A stretch of 9,922 nucleotides of DNA from CFX5 sp964568485 (GCA_964568485.1 CAZMRA010000191.1:1-9922); one strand, 5' to 3'; counted from the first letter of the stretch, positions 1-6,722 are shown. Notes: a model not told the origin generated them from the sequence alone. A program made the numbers and translations.

Positions 1-1
1 C

Positions 2-1240
2 CAGATCCACAGTCGATTGGTCATGCATCCGTTGATCCGCTCCTATTTGGAGCAGAATGTTGTGCTGCTCGGTGAGGAATGGGATCGCCATCACGCCCGC
101 TACTATTTGCAGTATGCACAGCAATACTCGGCGCTGCCCCTGTCGCGTTGGCCCGAAGTTGATGTAGAATGGGGTAATATCTATCGTGGGGCTGATTGGT
201 GTTTGCAGCGGATTAGCCAAACCTGGCAACAAGACCCGCTGATCATGTTGCTGGATCCGGCCGTTGATCAGCAGCGCCTCAGCATCCCCGAGATGAATGA
301 TCAGTTGGTCGATGATCTGCGCATCATCCGTGATTATGCGCTGGCCCTGGCTCATTATGCCTTCTGGCGCCATCCGCCGGGCATTCAGGATTGGCTGGCT
401 GCCGGTGCGTTGGCCGCATTGGTACTGGCGGATCTGCGAAACTATGCCTCGTTCCTGATGAATATCGGCCGGCAGCTTTTCTTTCGCGGGCAGGTGGACG
501 AAGCCATCACTTGGCTAGAACGGGCGCAAGCCATTTTTGATCCGCGCGATCTGCTGATGGAGCTGGCGTATGTGCTTACCGACTTGGGGACTTCGTACCG
601 CATGCGCGGCGAAGACCGCAAAGCATTGAGCTATTTCGAAGCAGTGTTCGATTGTGTGGCCCAGTCGGGCAATCTAGAAGCCCTGGCGACAGCGTATATG
701 AATCTGGGCAGCGCGCTTTATGCCCTAAATAATTTTGATCGCGCCTTGCGTGCCCAACGTCAGGCCTTGCGGGTTGCACTGCGCCACGAAGATGAGTATC
801 AGATTGCCAGTATCTATAATAATATGGGGCTGGCGATGGAAGCGATGGATCGGCTGGCTGATGCACAGGATGCTTATGAGCATGCGCTGGAGGTCTTTCG
901 GCGTTTGGATGACCGCACCGGCATGAGTGCCTGTTATAATAATCTTGGCTCGGTCTGTTACGCTCAGAACCAATTTGGCCCTGCCTTGATGTGGTATGAA
1001 TTGGATCTCCACCTGAGCGAAGTACGGGGCGCCTGGACAGATATGGCTGCAACCTTGCACAATATGGGCCATGTCGCCTTGGAGATGAATGAGCCCGAGC
1101 GCGCTTTGGACTATTTCCGCCAAAGCAAAGAGCTCTACAGTGCCTTCCAATTAACCGAGTATGTGGAAGAAGAACAAGAGATGATCGACCTGATCGAAGC
1201 TGAGCTGGCGCAAAACGACACCAAAAAACGGCGCTTTTGA
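2..1240 (+). CDS. TPR-repeat protein, C-terminal part of a probable STAND/NB-ARC-type regulator (5' partial)
   Basis: The reading frame is open to the left edge (codons from position 2 read QIHSRLVMHPLIRSYLE), so the TTG at 17 is not a real start and the N-terminus lies outside the window. The phrase MHPLIRSYLE resembles the end of the winged-helix segment that follows the nucleotide-binding domain in STAND ATPases. Counting from the codon at 17, about six tetratricopeptide repeats follow near residues 141-176, 181-216, 221-255, 261-295, 301-335 and 341-377, with the typical NLG/NMG and ALxxY/ALxxF positions. The tail is acidic and then basic (KKRRF). There is no signal peptide or membrane segment, so it should be cytosolic. 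TPR arrays bind proteins or sense ligands, and in STAND proteins they act as the sensor that controls the ATPase. TPR identity is secure. The STAND assignment is an inference, because the ATPase part is not visible. Confidence 0.85.
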   Translation, partial: QIHSRLVMHPLIRSYLEQNVVLLGEEWDRHHARYYLQYAQQYSALPLSRWPEVDVEWGNIYRGADWCLQRISQTWQQDPLIMLLDPAVDQQRLSIPEMNDQLVDDLRIIRDYALALAHYAFWRHPPGIQDWLAAGALAALVLADLRNYASFLMNIGRQLFFRGQVDEAITWLERAQAIFDPRDLLMELAYVLTDLGTSYRMRGEDRKALSYFEAVFDCVAQSGNLEALATAYMNLGSALYALNNFDRALRAQRQALRVALRHEDEYQIASIYNNMGLAMEAMDRLADAQDAYEHALEVFRRLDDRTGMSACYNNLGSVCYAQNQFGPALMWYELDLHLSEVRGAWTDMAATLHNMGHVALEMNEPERALDYFRQSKELYSAFQLTEYVEEEQEMIDLIEAELAQNDTKKRRF

Positions 1241-1392
1241 GCCTTTGTCGGCGATGTTAAGTGTGATGGCAAGCAGTCACTCAGCACGTGTTGTGCCATC
1301 AATACAACCAGCAAGTAGGGCCCAGAGATTTTTGATGCTTTGAGACATGCGGATAGGACGACAACTAATTAATCAGAGGAGTCAAATAGGGT
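1241..1392. other. Intergenic region with an 8-bp inverted repeat
   Basis: This 152-base gap separates the TPR gene from the epimerase operon. It contains an inverted repeat, TGATGGCA (1264-1271) and TGCCATCA (1294-1301). Inside its loop lies CAGCACGTGTTG (1282-1293), which is self-complementary if two G-U pairs are allowed. No T-tract follows, so it is not a convincing intrinsic terminator. A TTGAGA at 1340-1345 followed by AT-rich DNA (ACTAATTAAT, 1365-1374) could hold the operon promoter, but I cannot pick a good -10. A purine-rich AGAGGA (1375-1380) lies 12 bases before the ATG at 1393 and is a weak ribosome binding site. Confidence 0.4.
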
Positions 1393-2364
1393 ATGCGCAT
1401 TTTAATTACTGGTGCAAGTGGTCAAATTGGTACCAATCTGGCTTTACGCTTGCTCGATGAAGGTCATTATGTGTTTGGGGTGGATATTCGCCCCAATACA
1501 TGGACCGACCGCATTCCCACCTTATTGCAAGATTTAAGTGCACCTTTTCACTATTTTCAGGGCGGTATTGGCCACGTCTCCTATCCAGCGAACTTGGATT
1601 TGGTGGTGCATTTTGCGGCTCATGCCAAAGTCCATGAATTGGTGGAGCAGCCGTCGCGTGCTCTCGACAATATTAAAATGACCTTTAATGTGCTGGAATT
1701 CTGTCGCCACAACCGCTTACCCATCCTGTTTAGCAGCTCGCGCGAGGTCTATGGCGATATTCACCGCTACATTACCGAGGAATCGCACGCCGATTTTGCC
1801 TACACGGAAAGTCCCTATTCGGCCAGCAAAATCTCCGGCGAAGCACTGATCTACTCCTACGCTCAATGCTACGATCTGCGCTATTTGGTCTTCCGCTTTA
1901 GCAATGTCTATGGCCGCTACGACAATGATATCGAACGCATGGAACGGGTGATCCCGCTTTTTATCCACAAGATCCGGCACAACGAACCGATTGTGATCTA
2001 CGGTAAAGACAAAGTGTTGGACTTTACCTACATTGATGACTGTGTTGATGGCGTTTACCGAGGCATCAAATTATTGGTCGAAGGTGGTGAAACCAATCAG
2101 ACGGTCAACTTGGCCTATGGGCAGGGCAACACGCTGGTCTCTATGGCCGAATACATCGGCGAGGCACTGGGCATCACGCCACAAATTACGATCAAACCGA
2201 CACGTACCGGTGAAGTGACGCGCTATATCGCCAACATCGGGAAAGCGACCGCATTGCTCGGTTATCACCCGACCACCCCGCTGCGCGAAGGGATCCACAA
2301 AGCCGTGGCTTGGTCGACCGAATGGGCGGCCAAGCAAAAGGAGCGAGCTAATGGCGCTGCCTAA
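1393..2364 (+). CDS. NAD-dependent epimerase/dehydratase (extended SDR)
   Basis: This 323-residue cytosolic enzyme has the hallmarks of the extended short-chain dehydrogenase family, which epimerises, dehydrates or reduces nucleotide sugars using bound NAD(P). The dinucleotide-binding glycine motif GASGQIG is at residues 7-13 and the acidic D31 after strand 2 favours NAD. HFAAHAKVHE (73-82) corresponds to the usual H-x-A-A stretch. The catalytic serine region FSSSREVYG is at 113-121, and the YxxxK catalytic pair is Y142 and K146. The C-terminal half has RFSNVYG (168-174) and a substrate lobe ending in a typical GY-P-T-PLREGI segment (290-301). The length is normal for UDP-glucose 4-epimerase or dTDP-glucose dehydratase relatives, but the exact substrate cannot be read from sequence. 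It is the first gene of a tight operon and its last 14 bases overlap the amidohydrolase gene. Confidence 0.9.
   Translation: MRILITGASGQIGTNLALRLLDEGHYVFGVDIRPNTWTDRIPTLLQDLSAPFHYFQGGIGHVSYPANLDLVVHFAAHAKVHELVEQPSRALDNIKMTFNVLEFCRHNRLPILFSSSREVYGDIHRYITEESHADFAYTESPYSASKISGEALIYSYAQCYDLRYLVFRFSNVYGRYDNDIERMERVIPLFIHKIRHNEPIVIYGKDKVLDFTYIDDCVDGVYRGIKLLVEGGETNQTVNLAYGQGNTLVSMAEYIGEALGITPQITIKPTRTGEVTRYIANIGKATALLGYHPTTPLREGIHKAVAWSTEWAAKQKERANGAA
2338..2343 (+). promoter_or_regulatory. Ribosome binding site inside the epimerase gene
   Basis: AAGGAG sits 7 bases before the ATG at 2351. It lies within the last codons of the epimerase and supports a 14-base overlap start for the amidohydrolase, hence translational coupling of the two genes. 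Confidence 0.7.
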
Positions 2365-3595
2365 GGTAGACCCACACCAGACGATTGCAGATTTGAAGAC
2401 TTTACGCGACCTCACGGGCAACGCGGCGGGCGCGCAACGGGTCTGCTGGACGCCAACTTGGGCGATTGCTCGGGCTTGGTTGCGCGAACAATTGGCTGCC
2501 TTGCCGGTTGAAATGGTCACGGACGAAGCTGGGAATCTGTGGGCGACCTTGCGTGGCCAATCCGAACAAGCGTTGTTGATCGGCGGCCATTTGGATTCGG
2601 TGCCCAATGGGGGCTGGTTGGATGGCGCGCTGAATGTGTTGGCCGGGTTGGCGGTCTTGCGCCGGTTTGCCGCCGGCGATCCACCGCCAGTGACCATTCG
2701 GCTGGTCGATTGGGCCGATGAAGAAGGGGCCCGATTTGGCCGCAGCCTGCTTGGGTCGAGTGCGGTTTCGGGTTCGTTGGTGCTGGATGAAGTACGCACG
2801 CTGGTTGATCAAGATGGTGTATCGTTGCCAGAAGCCCTGGCGCAGCACGGCGTGGACTTCGAGCAGATGAAAGCCGCCAGCGCCCAGCTGACCAACGCGG
2901 CTGCCTATCTGGAATTGCATATTGAACAAGGTCCCATTTTGGAAAGGTTGGGTCTGCCCTTGGGGGTGGTTTTGGGGACCTTTGGCGTTGAACGGCATGC
3001 CATCCATTTTCGCGGCCAGTCGGCGCACGCTGGTTCTACACCAATGGATCAACGTCGCGATGCCCTGGCTGCTGCCTCGAAACTCCATTTGGCGATCCGC
3101 GAAAGCGCCATTCGAGCTGGCGGTGTTGGCACGGTCGGCAGTGTAATCACCAAACCCGGTATTGTCACCGCAGTGGTTGGCGACTGTGAGATCACGTTGG
3201 ATCAACGTCATTTGGAGGCGACTGCCTTGGCCACCATGCTGGCCGAAGCCAAAGTGGCCAGCGAACAATTTGCCCAAGAAGAAAATGTCACGGTCGAGTG
3301 GCAACGCATCTGGCAGATTCACCCCATTCCCTTTCACCCAGACTTGATCAACCTGGCGGATGAGGCAATCCATGAGATTGGTGAGGTCGCGCATCACCTG
3401 CCTAGTGGCCCCTTGCATGATGCCGCGGAAGTGGCGCGCGCGGGTGTCCCCACGGTGATGCTATTCGTGCAAAGTTTGCGCGGTCTCTCCCACGCCAAAG
3501 AGGAAGATACCCACGAAGCACACCTGATTTTGGCTGTGCAAGCGTTGGATCGGCTGGCCGACAAGACCATCGAGTGGATTCGCCAGCGTCTATAA
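2351..3595 (+). CDS. M20-family Zn-dependent amidohydrolase (allantoate / N-carbamoyl-L-amino acid hydrolase type)
   Basis: This 414-residue protein belongs to the hydantoinase/carbamoylase branch of peptidase family M20. Members hydrolyse N-carbamoyl amino acids, ureidopropionate or allantoate using two metal ions, releasing CO2 and ammonia. Visible metal ligands are H80 and D91 (GGHLDSVPNGGWLDG), the E124-E125 pair (DWADEEGARFG, one catalytic and one ligand), H190 (LHIEQGP) and H381 (GLSHAKEE). The lid/dimerisation domain spans roughly 210-325. It carries the family signature QSAHAGSTPMDQRRDA (residues 223-238), whose H226 reaches into the partner active site. SGPLHDA (352-358) replaces the more usual SGAGHDA. 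Length is normal (about 410). The start is fixed by a good ribosome binding site. It lies between an epimerase and a Gfo/Idh oxidoreductase rather than in a recognisable purine or hydantoin cluster, so its natural substrate is open. Confidence 0.9.
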   Translation: MALPKVDPHQTIADLKTLRDLTGNAAGAQRVCWTPTWAIARAWLREQLAALPVEMVTDEAGNLWATLRGQSEQALLIGGHLDSVPNGGWLDGALNVLAGLAVLRRFAAGDPPPVTIRLVDWADEEGARFGRSLLGSSAVSGSLVLDEVRTLVDQDGVSLPEALAQHGVDFEQMKAASAQLTNAAAYLELHIEQGPILERLGLPLGVVLGTFGVERHAIHFRGQSAHAGSTPMDQRRDALAAASKLHLAIRESAIRAGGVGTVGSVITKPGIVTAVVGDCEITLDQRHLEATALATMLAEAKVASEQFAQEENVTVEWQRIWQIHPIPFHPDLINLADEAIHEIGEVAHHLPSGPLHDAAEVARAGVPTVMLFVQSLRGLSHAKEEDTHEAHLILAVQALDRLADKTIEWIRQRL

Positions 3596-3599
3596 CATA

Positions 3600-3620
3600 T
3601 TCAAACGAACTTCAAGCGAA
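3600..3620 (+). repeat. Short direct repeat TTCAA(A/G)CGAA
   Basis: TTCAAACGAA (3600-3609) and TTCAAGCGAA (3611-3620) are in tandem with an 11-base period and one difference. They fill the 41-base gap between the amidohydrolase stop and the next ribosome binding site. One helical turn of spacing would suit a protein binding one face of the DNA, but chance is also possible. Confidence 0.35.
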
Positions 3621-3636
3621 ATAAGGAAGATGCTGC

Positions 3637-4647
3637 ATGCCCCTCAAAGTAGCCGTCGTTGGCACTGGGAATGTCGCCACACAGAACTATTTGCCCTATC
3701 TCTCAGCTCAAGCGGATGTTGCCTTAAGTTATTACAACCGCACTCGTGCCAAGGCGGAAGCTGCGGCGCAGCAATTTGGTGGGCGCGTAGCCGATTCATT
3801 CGCTGATCTGCTGGCAGATGAGCCAGATACGGTTTTGGTATTGACGCGTGAACAAGATCGTGCGTCGGTGTTTGAAGACTTGTTGCCCCTCCGCCCCAAA
3901 CGGATCTTCTTCGAAAAGCCGTTGGTGGCGCGCCATGGCCAGGCGAATGTGCTGGAAGATGATTTTCTCCAGGCCAATGCGTTAATGGCTGCGGCCAATG
4001 AGGCCGGTATCGAAACCGCCATGGTCTTTAACTATCGCTTCTTCGAGCAGACCCGCCAAGCCCGTGCCTTGATCGAGCAGCATCAACTCGGCGCTCCGTT
4101 GCATTTTACCGCGCTGGTTCACTATGCTTGTTGGAGCCACTGCATCGATCTGATTCTCGATTTTATTGGCCCGGCGCGGCGCATCAGCGCCTTGTCCAGT
4201 GGGGTGGCGCGCCCGTGCATGGGGAGCGCACAGGCAACCGATCTGAGCGTGGCTGTTCATATGGAGAATGATGCGACTGGCACGATTCTGGGCAGCTGTC
4301 AGTTGGATTTCAAGGCCCCGCTCTACGAATTAACGCTCGTCTTTGAGCGTGGCCGCATTCACATGCGGGATCTGGATGGGGACTTGGAGTTGGTCGATTA
4401 CGCCAGCGGGCGCCATATTGTGCATGGCTTGAGCCGCGACCGCTCACGTTGGGATCATTATCGCGCTTCGTTTGTGAAGTCGGTGGAGGCCTATCTGGCC
4501 GCCATTCGCGCTGATGCGCCGCCACCAGTACCTGGGTTAGCTGGCTTGCGCGAGTTACAATTTGAAGCCGCGATCAAACGATCGGTGGCGCAAGCTCGCC
4601 CCATCGTCCTATCAGAGGAATTGCCGTTATTTTTTGAGGCACGCTAG
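3637..4647 (+). CDS. Gfo/Idh/MocA family NAD(P)-dependent oxidoreductase
   Basis: This 336-residue enzyme belongs to the family of glucose-fructose oxidoreductase and inositol dehydrogenase, cytosolic NAD(P)-dependent enzymes acting on sugars, inositols and their derivatives. The N-terminal Rossmann fold has VVGTGNVA (residues 7-14). Strand 2 ends in YYNRTR (32-37), where N34 and R35 replace the acidic residue typical of NAD binding, so NADP is possible. The signature EKP motif is E93-K94-P95. The catalytic-helix region carries H168 and D171 (WSHCIDLILD). The C-terminal sheet domain is complete and the length is usual. The ATG is preceded by AAGGAAGA (3623-3630) at a spacing of 6 bases. It is the third gene of the operon. 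Its TAG stop shares bases with the stop of the convergent methyltransferase gene. The substrate is unknown. Confidence 0.87.
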   Translation: MPLKVAVVGTGNVATQNYLPYLSAQADVALSYYNRTRAKAEAAAQQFGGRVADSFADLLADEPDTVLVLTREQDRASVFEDLLPLRPKRIFFEKPLVARHGQANVLEDDFLQANALMAAANEAGIETAMVFNYRFFEQTRQARALIEQHQLGAPLHFTALVHYACWSHCIDLILDFIGPARRISALSSGVARPCMGSAQATDLSVAVHMENDATGTILGSCQLDFKAPLYELTLVFERGRIHMRDLDGDLELVDYASGRHIVHGLSRDRSRWDHYRASFVKSVEAYLAAIRADAPPPVPGLAGLRELQFEAAIKRSVAQARPIVLSEELPLFFEAR

Positions 4648-5351
4648 CCTGAATGTCGTCGGCATTCAAATAGGGAGATCTCAACTGGTTCGTGGGGTTC
4701 TTGTAACGCAGTGACGGTGTGCGTGGCCAGTTCGATCGTCCAACCACGCGCTTCTAACTCCGTCACAAACTCGAGGGTCTGAGGGCGTCCGGGGTCGCTA
4801 AGCAAGAGCGAACCCCCGGGCGCTAAATTTTTGTAGAAAATGCGCTCCAAATAAAAGTGGCGCAGCCGCGCATAGAGAATGTCGGTGCCGAGGATCAGGT
4901 CATACTGCGGGCTGTGGGACCATTCGCGCCAGTCGGCCAGAAAGTAATTGATCCCGGCCACGTTATTTTGCTCAGCATTCAATGCCGCAACCGCCAGCGC
5001 CACTGCCAGATGGTCGGTCTGCCAGACCTCGGCGCCGAGCGCACGCGCCACCAGCCCAGGCAAACCAACCCCACACCCCAATTCAAGCACGCGTTGCGAG
5101 GGTTTCACCTTGCGTTCATTCTGCAACCAGTGTGCTAGCCCGACGGCCGCTTCCCATAACAAGAGCCCATGAGGAAAGTGATCAAGATGCTGGCTAATCT
5201 CCGAAAAGGCCGATTGGTCGGTCGCGGTGGTGATCTGCCAGCAATGCTCGCCAATGGTCAGGGGCAGGGTATGCAGAGGCACTTGTTCTCGCACTTGCGC
5301 CAGTGCTGTCTGTAACATTTCTGGATTGATTGCAGTCTCTGCGTCACTCAT
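4644..5351 (-). CDS. Family 16 SAM-dependent methyltransferase (METTL21-like, probable protein lysine methyltransferase)
   Basis: This 235-residue cytosolic protein has a seven-strand SAM methyltransferase core. Motif I is VLELGCGVGLPG (residues 88-99) and the acidic ribose contact is probably D113 (WQTD). The post-II motif is TDILY (156-160), matching the D-x-x-Y signature of methyltransferase family 16. That family in eukaryotes includes METTL21- and METTL23-type protein methyltransferases, and bacterial members are mostly uncharacterised. The upstream segment FPHGLLLWEAAVGLAHWL (59-76) matches the characteristic G-x-x-x-W-x-x-x-x-x-L-A region of this family. The ATG is preceded by AGGGAAGA at a spacing of about 5 bases on the minus strand. 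It is a single-gene unit, divergent from the dehydrogenase and convergent with the oxidoreductase. A lysine-modifying role is inferred from family membership; small-molecule methylation cannot be excluded. Confidence 0.85.
   Translation of the reverse strand: MSDAETAINPEMLQTALAQVREQVPLHTLPLTIGEHCWQITTATDQSAFSEISQHLDHFPHGLLLWEAAVGLAHWLQNERKVKPSQRVLELGCGVGLPGLVARALGAEVWQTDHLAVALAVAALNAEQNNVAGINYFLADWREWSHSPQYDLILGTDILYARLRHFYLERIFYKNLAPGGSLLLSDPGRPQTLEFVTELEARGWTIELATHTVTALQEPHEPVEISLFECRRHSG
4650..4668. repeat. Hairpin at the junction of convergent genes
   Basis: TGAATG (4650-4655) and CATTCA (4663-4668) form a 6-bp stem with a 7-base loop just past the shared stop codons, inside the 3' end of the methyltransferase gene. 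No T-run follows on either strand. It could slow polymerase, but it is not a proper intrinsic terminator. Confidence 0.35.
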
Positions 5352-5438
5352 GGGTTCTTCCCTTGTCGGTGGGTATGTGGTGTGCTGGCTTCATCATAAT
5401 GGATCATTGCCCGGAGCGAAAAGCAGAAAAACGCCCAC

Positions 5439-5450
5439 TGCCGATCGGCA
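5439..5450. repeat. 12-bp perfect palindrome TGCCGATCGGCA
   Basis: The sequence equals its own reverse complement over 12 bases. It lies about 90 bases upstream of the methyltransferase start on the minus strand and could be an operator for a dimeric regulator. There is no second copy in the window that I noticed. Confidence 0.4.
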
Positions 5451-5503
5451 CAGCCAGATCAGGCGGCCCAGATCGACGCAATTTCATCCTCTATGATATG
5501 ATA

Positions 5504-5537
5504 GGAGCGGCCAAGCGCTCCATCTTCTTAAGAAGAT
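5504..5537. repeat. Two directly abutting inverted repeats
   Basis: GGAGCG (5504-5509), loop GCCAAG, and CGCTCC (5516-5521) form a 6-bp stem. It is followed with no gap by the perfect 16-bp palindrome ATCTTCTTAAGAAGAT (5522-5537), which as RNA would be a 6-bp stem with a UUAA loop. The pair is symmetrical, so it is equally structured on both strands. It could be a double operator or tandem RNA hairpins. No T-run supports a terminator. Confidence 0.6.
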
Positions 5538-5572
5538 ACAACAGCTTCCAATGGTCATGAATAATGGCGAGG

Positions 5573-5588
5573 TTTGAATTCAGTCAAA
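5573..5588. promoter_or_regulatory. Candidate Crp/Fnr-family operator TTTGA-N6-TCAAA
   Basis: Perfect 5-base arms, TTTGA (5573-5577) and TCAAA (5584-5588), are separated by six bases. This is the geometry of Crp-family sites (TGTGA-N6-TCACA). The centre is about 83 bases upstream of the start point predicted for the dehydrogenase promoter, within the range used by activating Crp-type sites. A Crp/Fnr gene lies just downstream of the dehydrogenase, which makes it a candidate binder. The match is to geometry, not to a known consensus for this regulator. Confidence 0.4.
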
Positions 5589-5627
5589 GCGCCTCCACGC
5601 TTATTTGATTGTTGTTATTTGTGGTGG

Positions 5628-5657
5628 TTTACACTTTTTTCTGTGCTTACCTAAAAT
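5628..5657 (+). promoter_or_regulatory. Candidate sigma70 promoter for the dehydrogenase
   Basis: A -35 TTTACA (5628-5633, one mismatch to TTGACA) and a -10 TAAAAT (5652-5657, one mismatch to TATAAT) are separated by 18 bases. Transcription would begin near 5664, leaving a very short leader that starts at the ribosome binding site AGGAG, so a second promoter further upstream is possible. Confidence 0.45.
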
Positions 5658-5679
5658 TTCATGAGGAGAAAGTTCGTAC

Positions 5680-6705
5680 ATGCAAGCATTAGTTTGGGAA
5701 GGGCCACGCCAGATGAATCTGCGCGAAGTGTCCAAACCACAACCCGCCGCCGATGAAGTGCTAATCCGCGTTGCCTATTCTGGCATTTGTGGATCGGAAT
5801 TGGGAGGGTATTTGGGCCATAATTCGCTGCGCGTGCCGCCGCTGATTATGGGCCATGAATTTTCGGGCGAAATTGTGGATTTGGGCGCGCAGGCGGCGAT
5901 CATCAATCCAGCGCTGGCCGCGGGCCAACGGGTCACCGTCAACCCGCTGATCAGCCCGCCGTGGTCCAAGGCCGCGCTCAAGGGACGCCACAACCTCACC
6001 CTGCCCCGCAATATTTTGGGGATTCACCGCCCTGGTAGCTACGCCGAATATATCACGGCACCCGCACAGAATGTCTATCCTTTGCCCGAGAGCATGAGCC
6101 TAGAACATGCGGCCCTCACCGAGCCGATGGCTTGTGCCTTGCGGGCGGCCAAACTCTCCGGCGCGAGCGCGACGGATCGCGTGCTGATCACTGGTTTGGG
6201 GCCCATTGGCCTGCTCACGCTGCAAGTGATCCATGCCCTTGGTGCTCGCGAGATCTTTGCGACGGATACCGACCCAGAACGCCGTGAGATTGGTGCACAA
6301 TTTGGCGCCCGTGTGTTGGATCCGCGCAACGAGAAGGTGGTTGAGGTCATCAAAGCCGCAACCGATGGTGAAGGGGTTGATATGGCGATCGATGCGGTGG
6401 GCGCCAATGCCACCCGCCGTGAATGCATCGAAGCTGTGACACCCGGCGGGCGTGTTGTATTCACTGGTTTGCACGAAGAAGAAAGCCCACTGCAAGCCAA
6501 TTACATCATCCGCAACGAGATCAACATTCAAGGCAGCTTTGCCTACACACCGCTGGATTTTGAGGATGCATTCGCCTGGTTGGCGGCAGGACGCATCACC
6601 ATTGATCCCTGGATCCTCAAGGCGCCGTTGGCCGAAGGTGGGGCCATGTTCGAGCGGCTGCTCAGCAATCCTGGCCCGGTGGCGAAGATCTTGTTGGTTT
6701 CCTAA
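5680..6705 (+). CDS. Zinc-dependent medium-chain alcohol/polyol dehydrogenase lacking structural-zinc cysteines
   Basis: This 341-residue member of the medium-chain dehydrogenase family (threonine/sorbitol/butanediol dehydrogenase branch) should oxidise a secondary alcohol or polyol with NAD. Catalytic zinc ligands are visible: C37 (GICGSE), H59-E60 (GHEF) and E148 (TEPMACALRA). The Rossmann motif is GLGPIG (172-177) and D196 (ATDTDPER) favours NAD over NADP. The structural-zinc loop is unusual. Where relatives have four cysteines, this protein has P93, S96, A99 and T107, while the flanking NPLIS and KGRHNL are kept. Some family members, such as animal sorbitol dehydrogenases, also lack this zinc. 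Length is normal and the ATG has AGGAG 11 bases upstream. It has its own leader and a terminator directly behind it, so it is probably monocistronic. The substrate is not determinable. Confidence 0.9.
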   Translation: MQALVWEGPRQMNLREVSKPQPAADEVLIRVAYSGICGSELGGYLGHNSLRVPPLIMGHEFSGEIVDLGAQAAIINPALAAGQRVTVNPLISPPWSKAALKGRHNLTLPRNILGIHRPGSYAEYITAPAQNVYPLPESMSLEHAALTEPMACALRAAKLSGASATDRVLITGLGPIGLLTLQVIHALGAREIFATDTDPERREIGAQFGARVLDPRNEKVVEVIKAATDGEGVDMAIDAVGANATRRECIEAVTPGGRVVFTGLHEEESPLQANYIIRNEINIQGSFAYTPLDFEDAFAWLAAGRITIDPWILKAPLAEGGAMFERLLSNPGPVAKILLVS

Positions 6706-6722
6706 GCTAGTGGTGCATGTTT

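Larger units (their letters stand above)
5352..5679. other. Divergent regulatory region with several dyads
   Basis: These 328 bases separate the start of the minus-strand methyltransferase from the plus-strand dehydrogenase, and I see no credible gene here. From left to right it holds several elements. A possible minus-strand -10, TATGAT, is at 5398-5393 with no good -35. The 12-bp palindrome TGCCGATCGGCA is at 5439-5450. A direct repeat CCAGATC is at 5454-5460 and 5468-5474. Two abutting hairpins lie at 5504-5537 and a Crp/Fnr-like dyad at 5573-5588. A T-rich promoter zone runs from about 5600, and the dehydrogenase ribosome binding site AGGAG (5664-5668) is 11 bases before the ATG. Confidence 0.6.

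Noticed and set aside
815..943. TATAATAAT at 815-823 and 935-943 as promoter -10 elements
   Set aside because: They are exactly 120 bases apart and encode the conserved YNN positions of successive 40-residue TPR units, so the coding repeat explains them.
2402..3418. A 338-codon minus-strand open frame opposite the amidohydrolase
   Set aside because: It mirrors a gene whose catalytic motifs are intact, shows no domain of its own, and reads as low-information sequence.
5330..5560. Small plus-strand frames entering the 5352-5679 intergenic region
   Set aside because: They start antisense to the methyltransferase, lack ribosome binding sites and run through the dyads; nothing in the peptide is recognisable.
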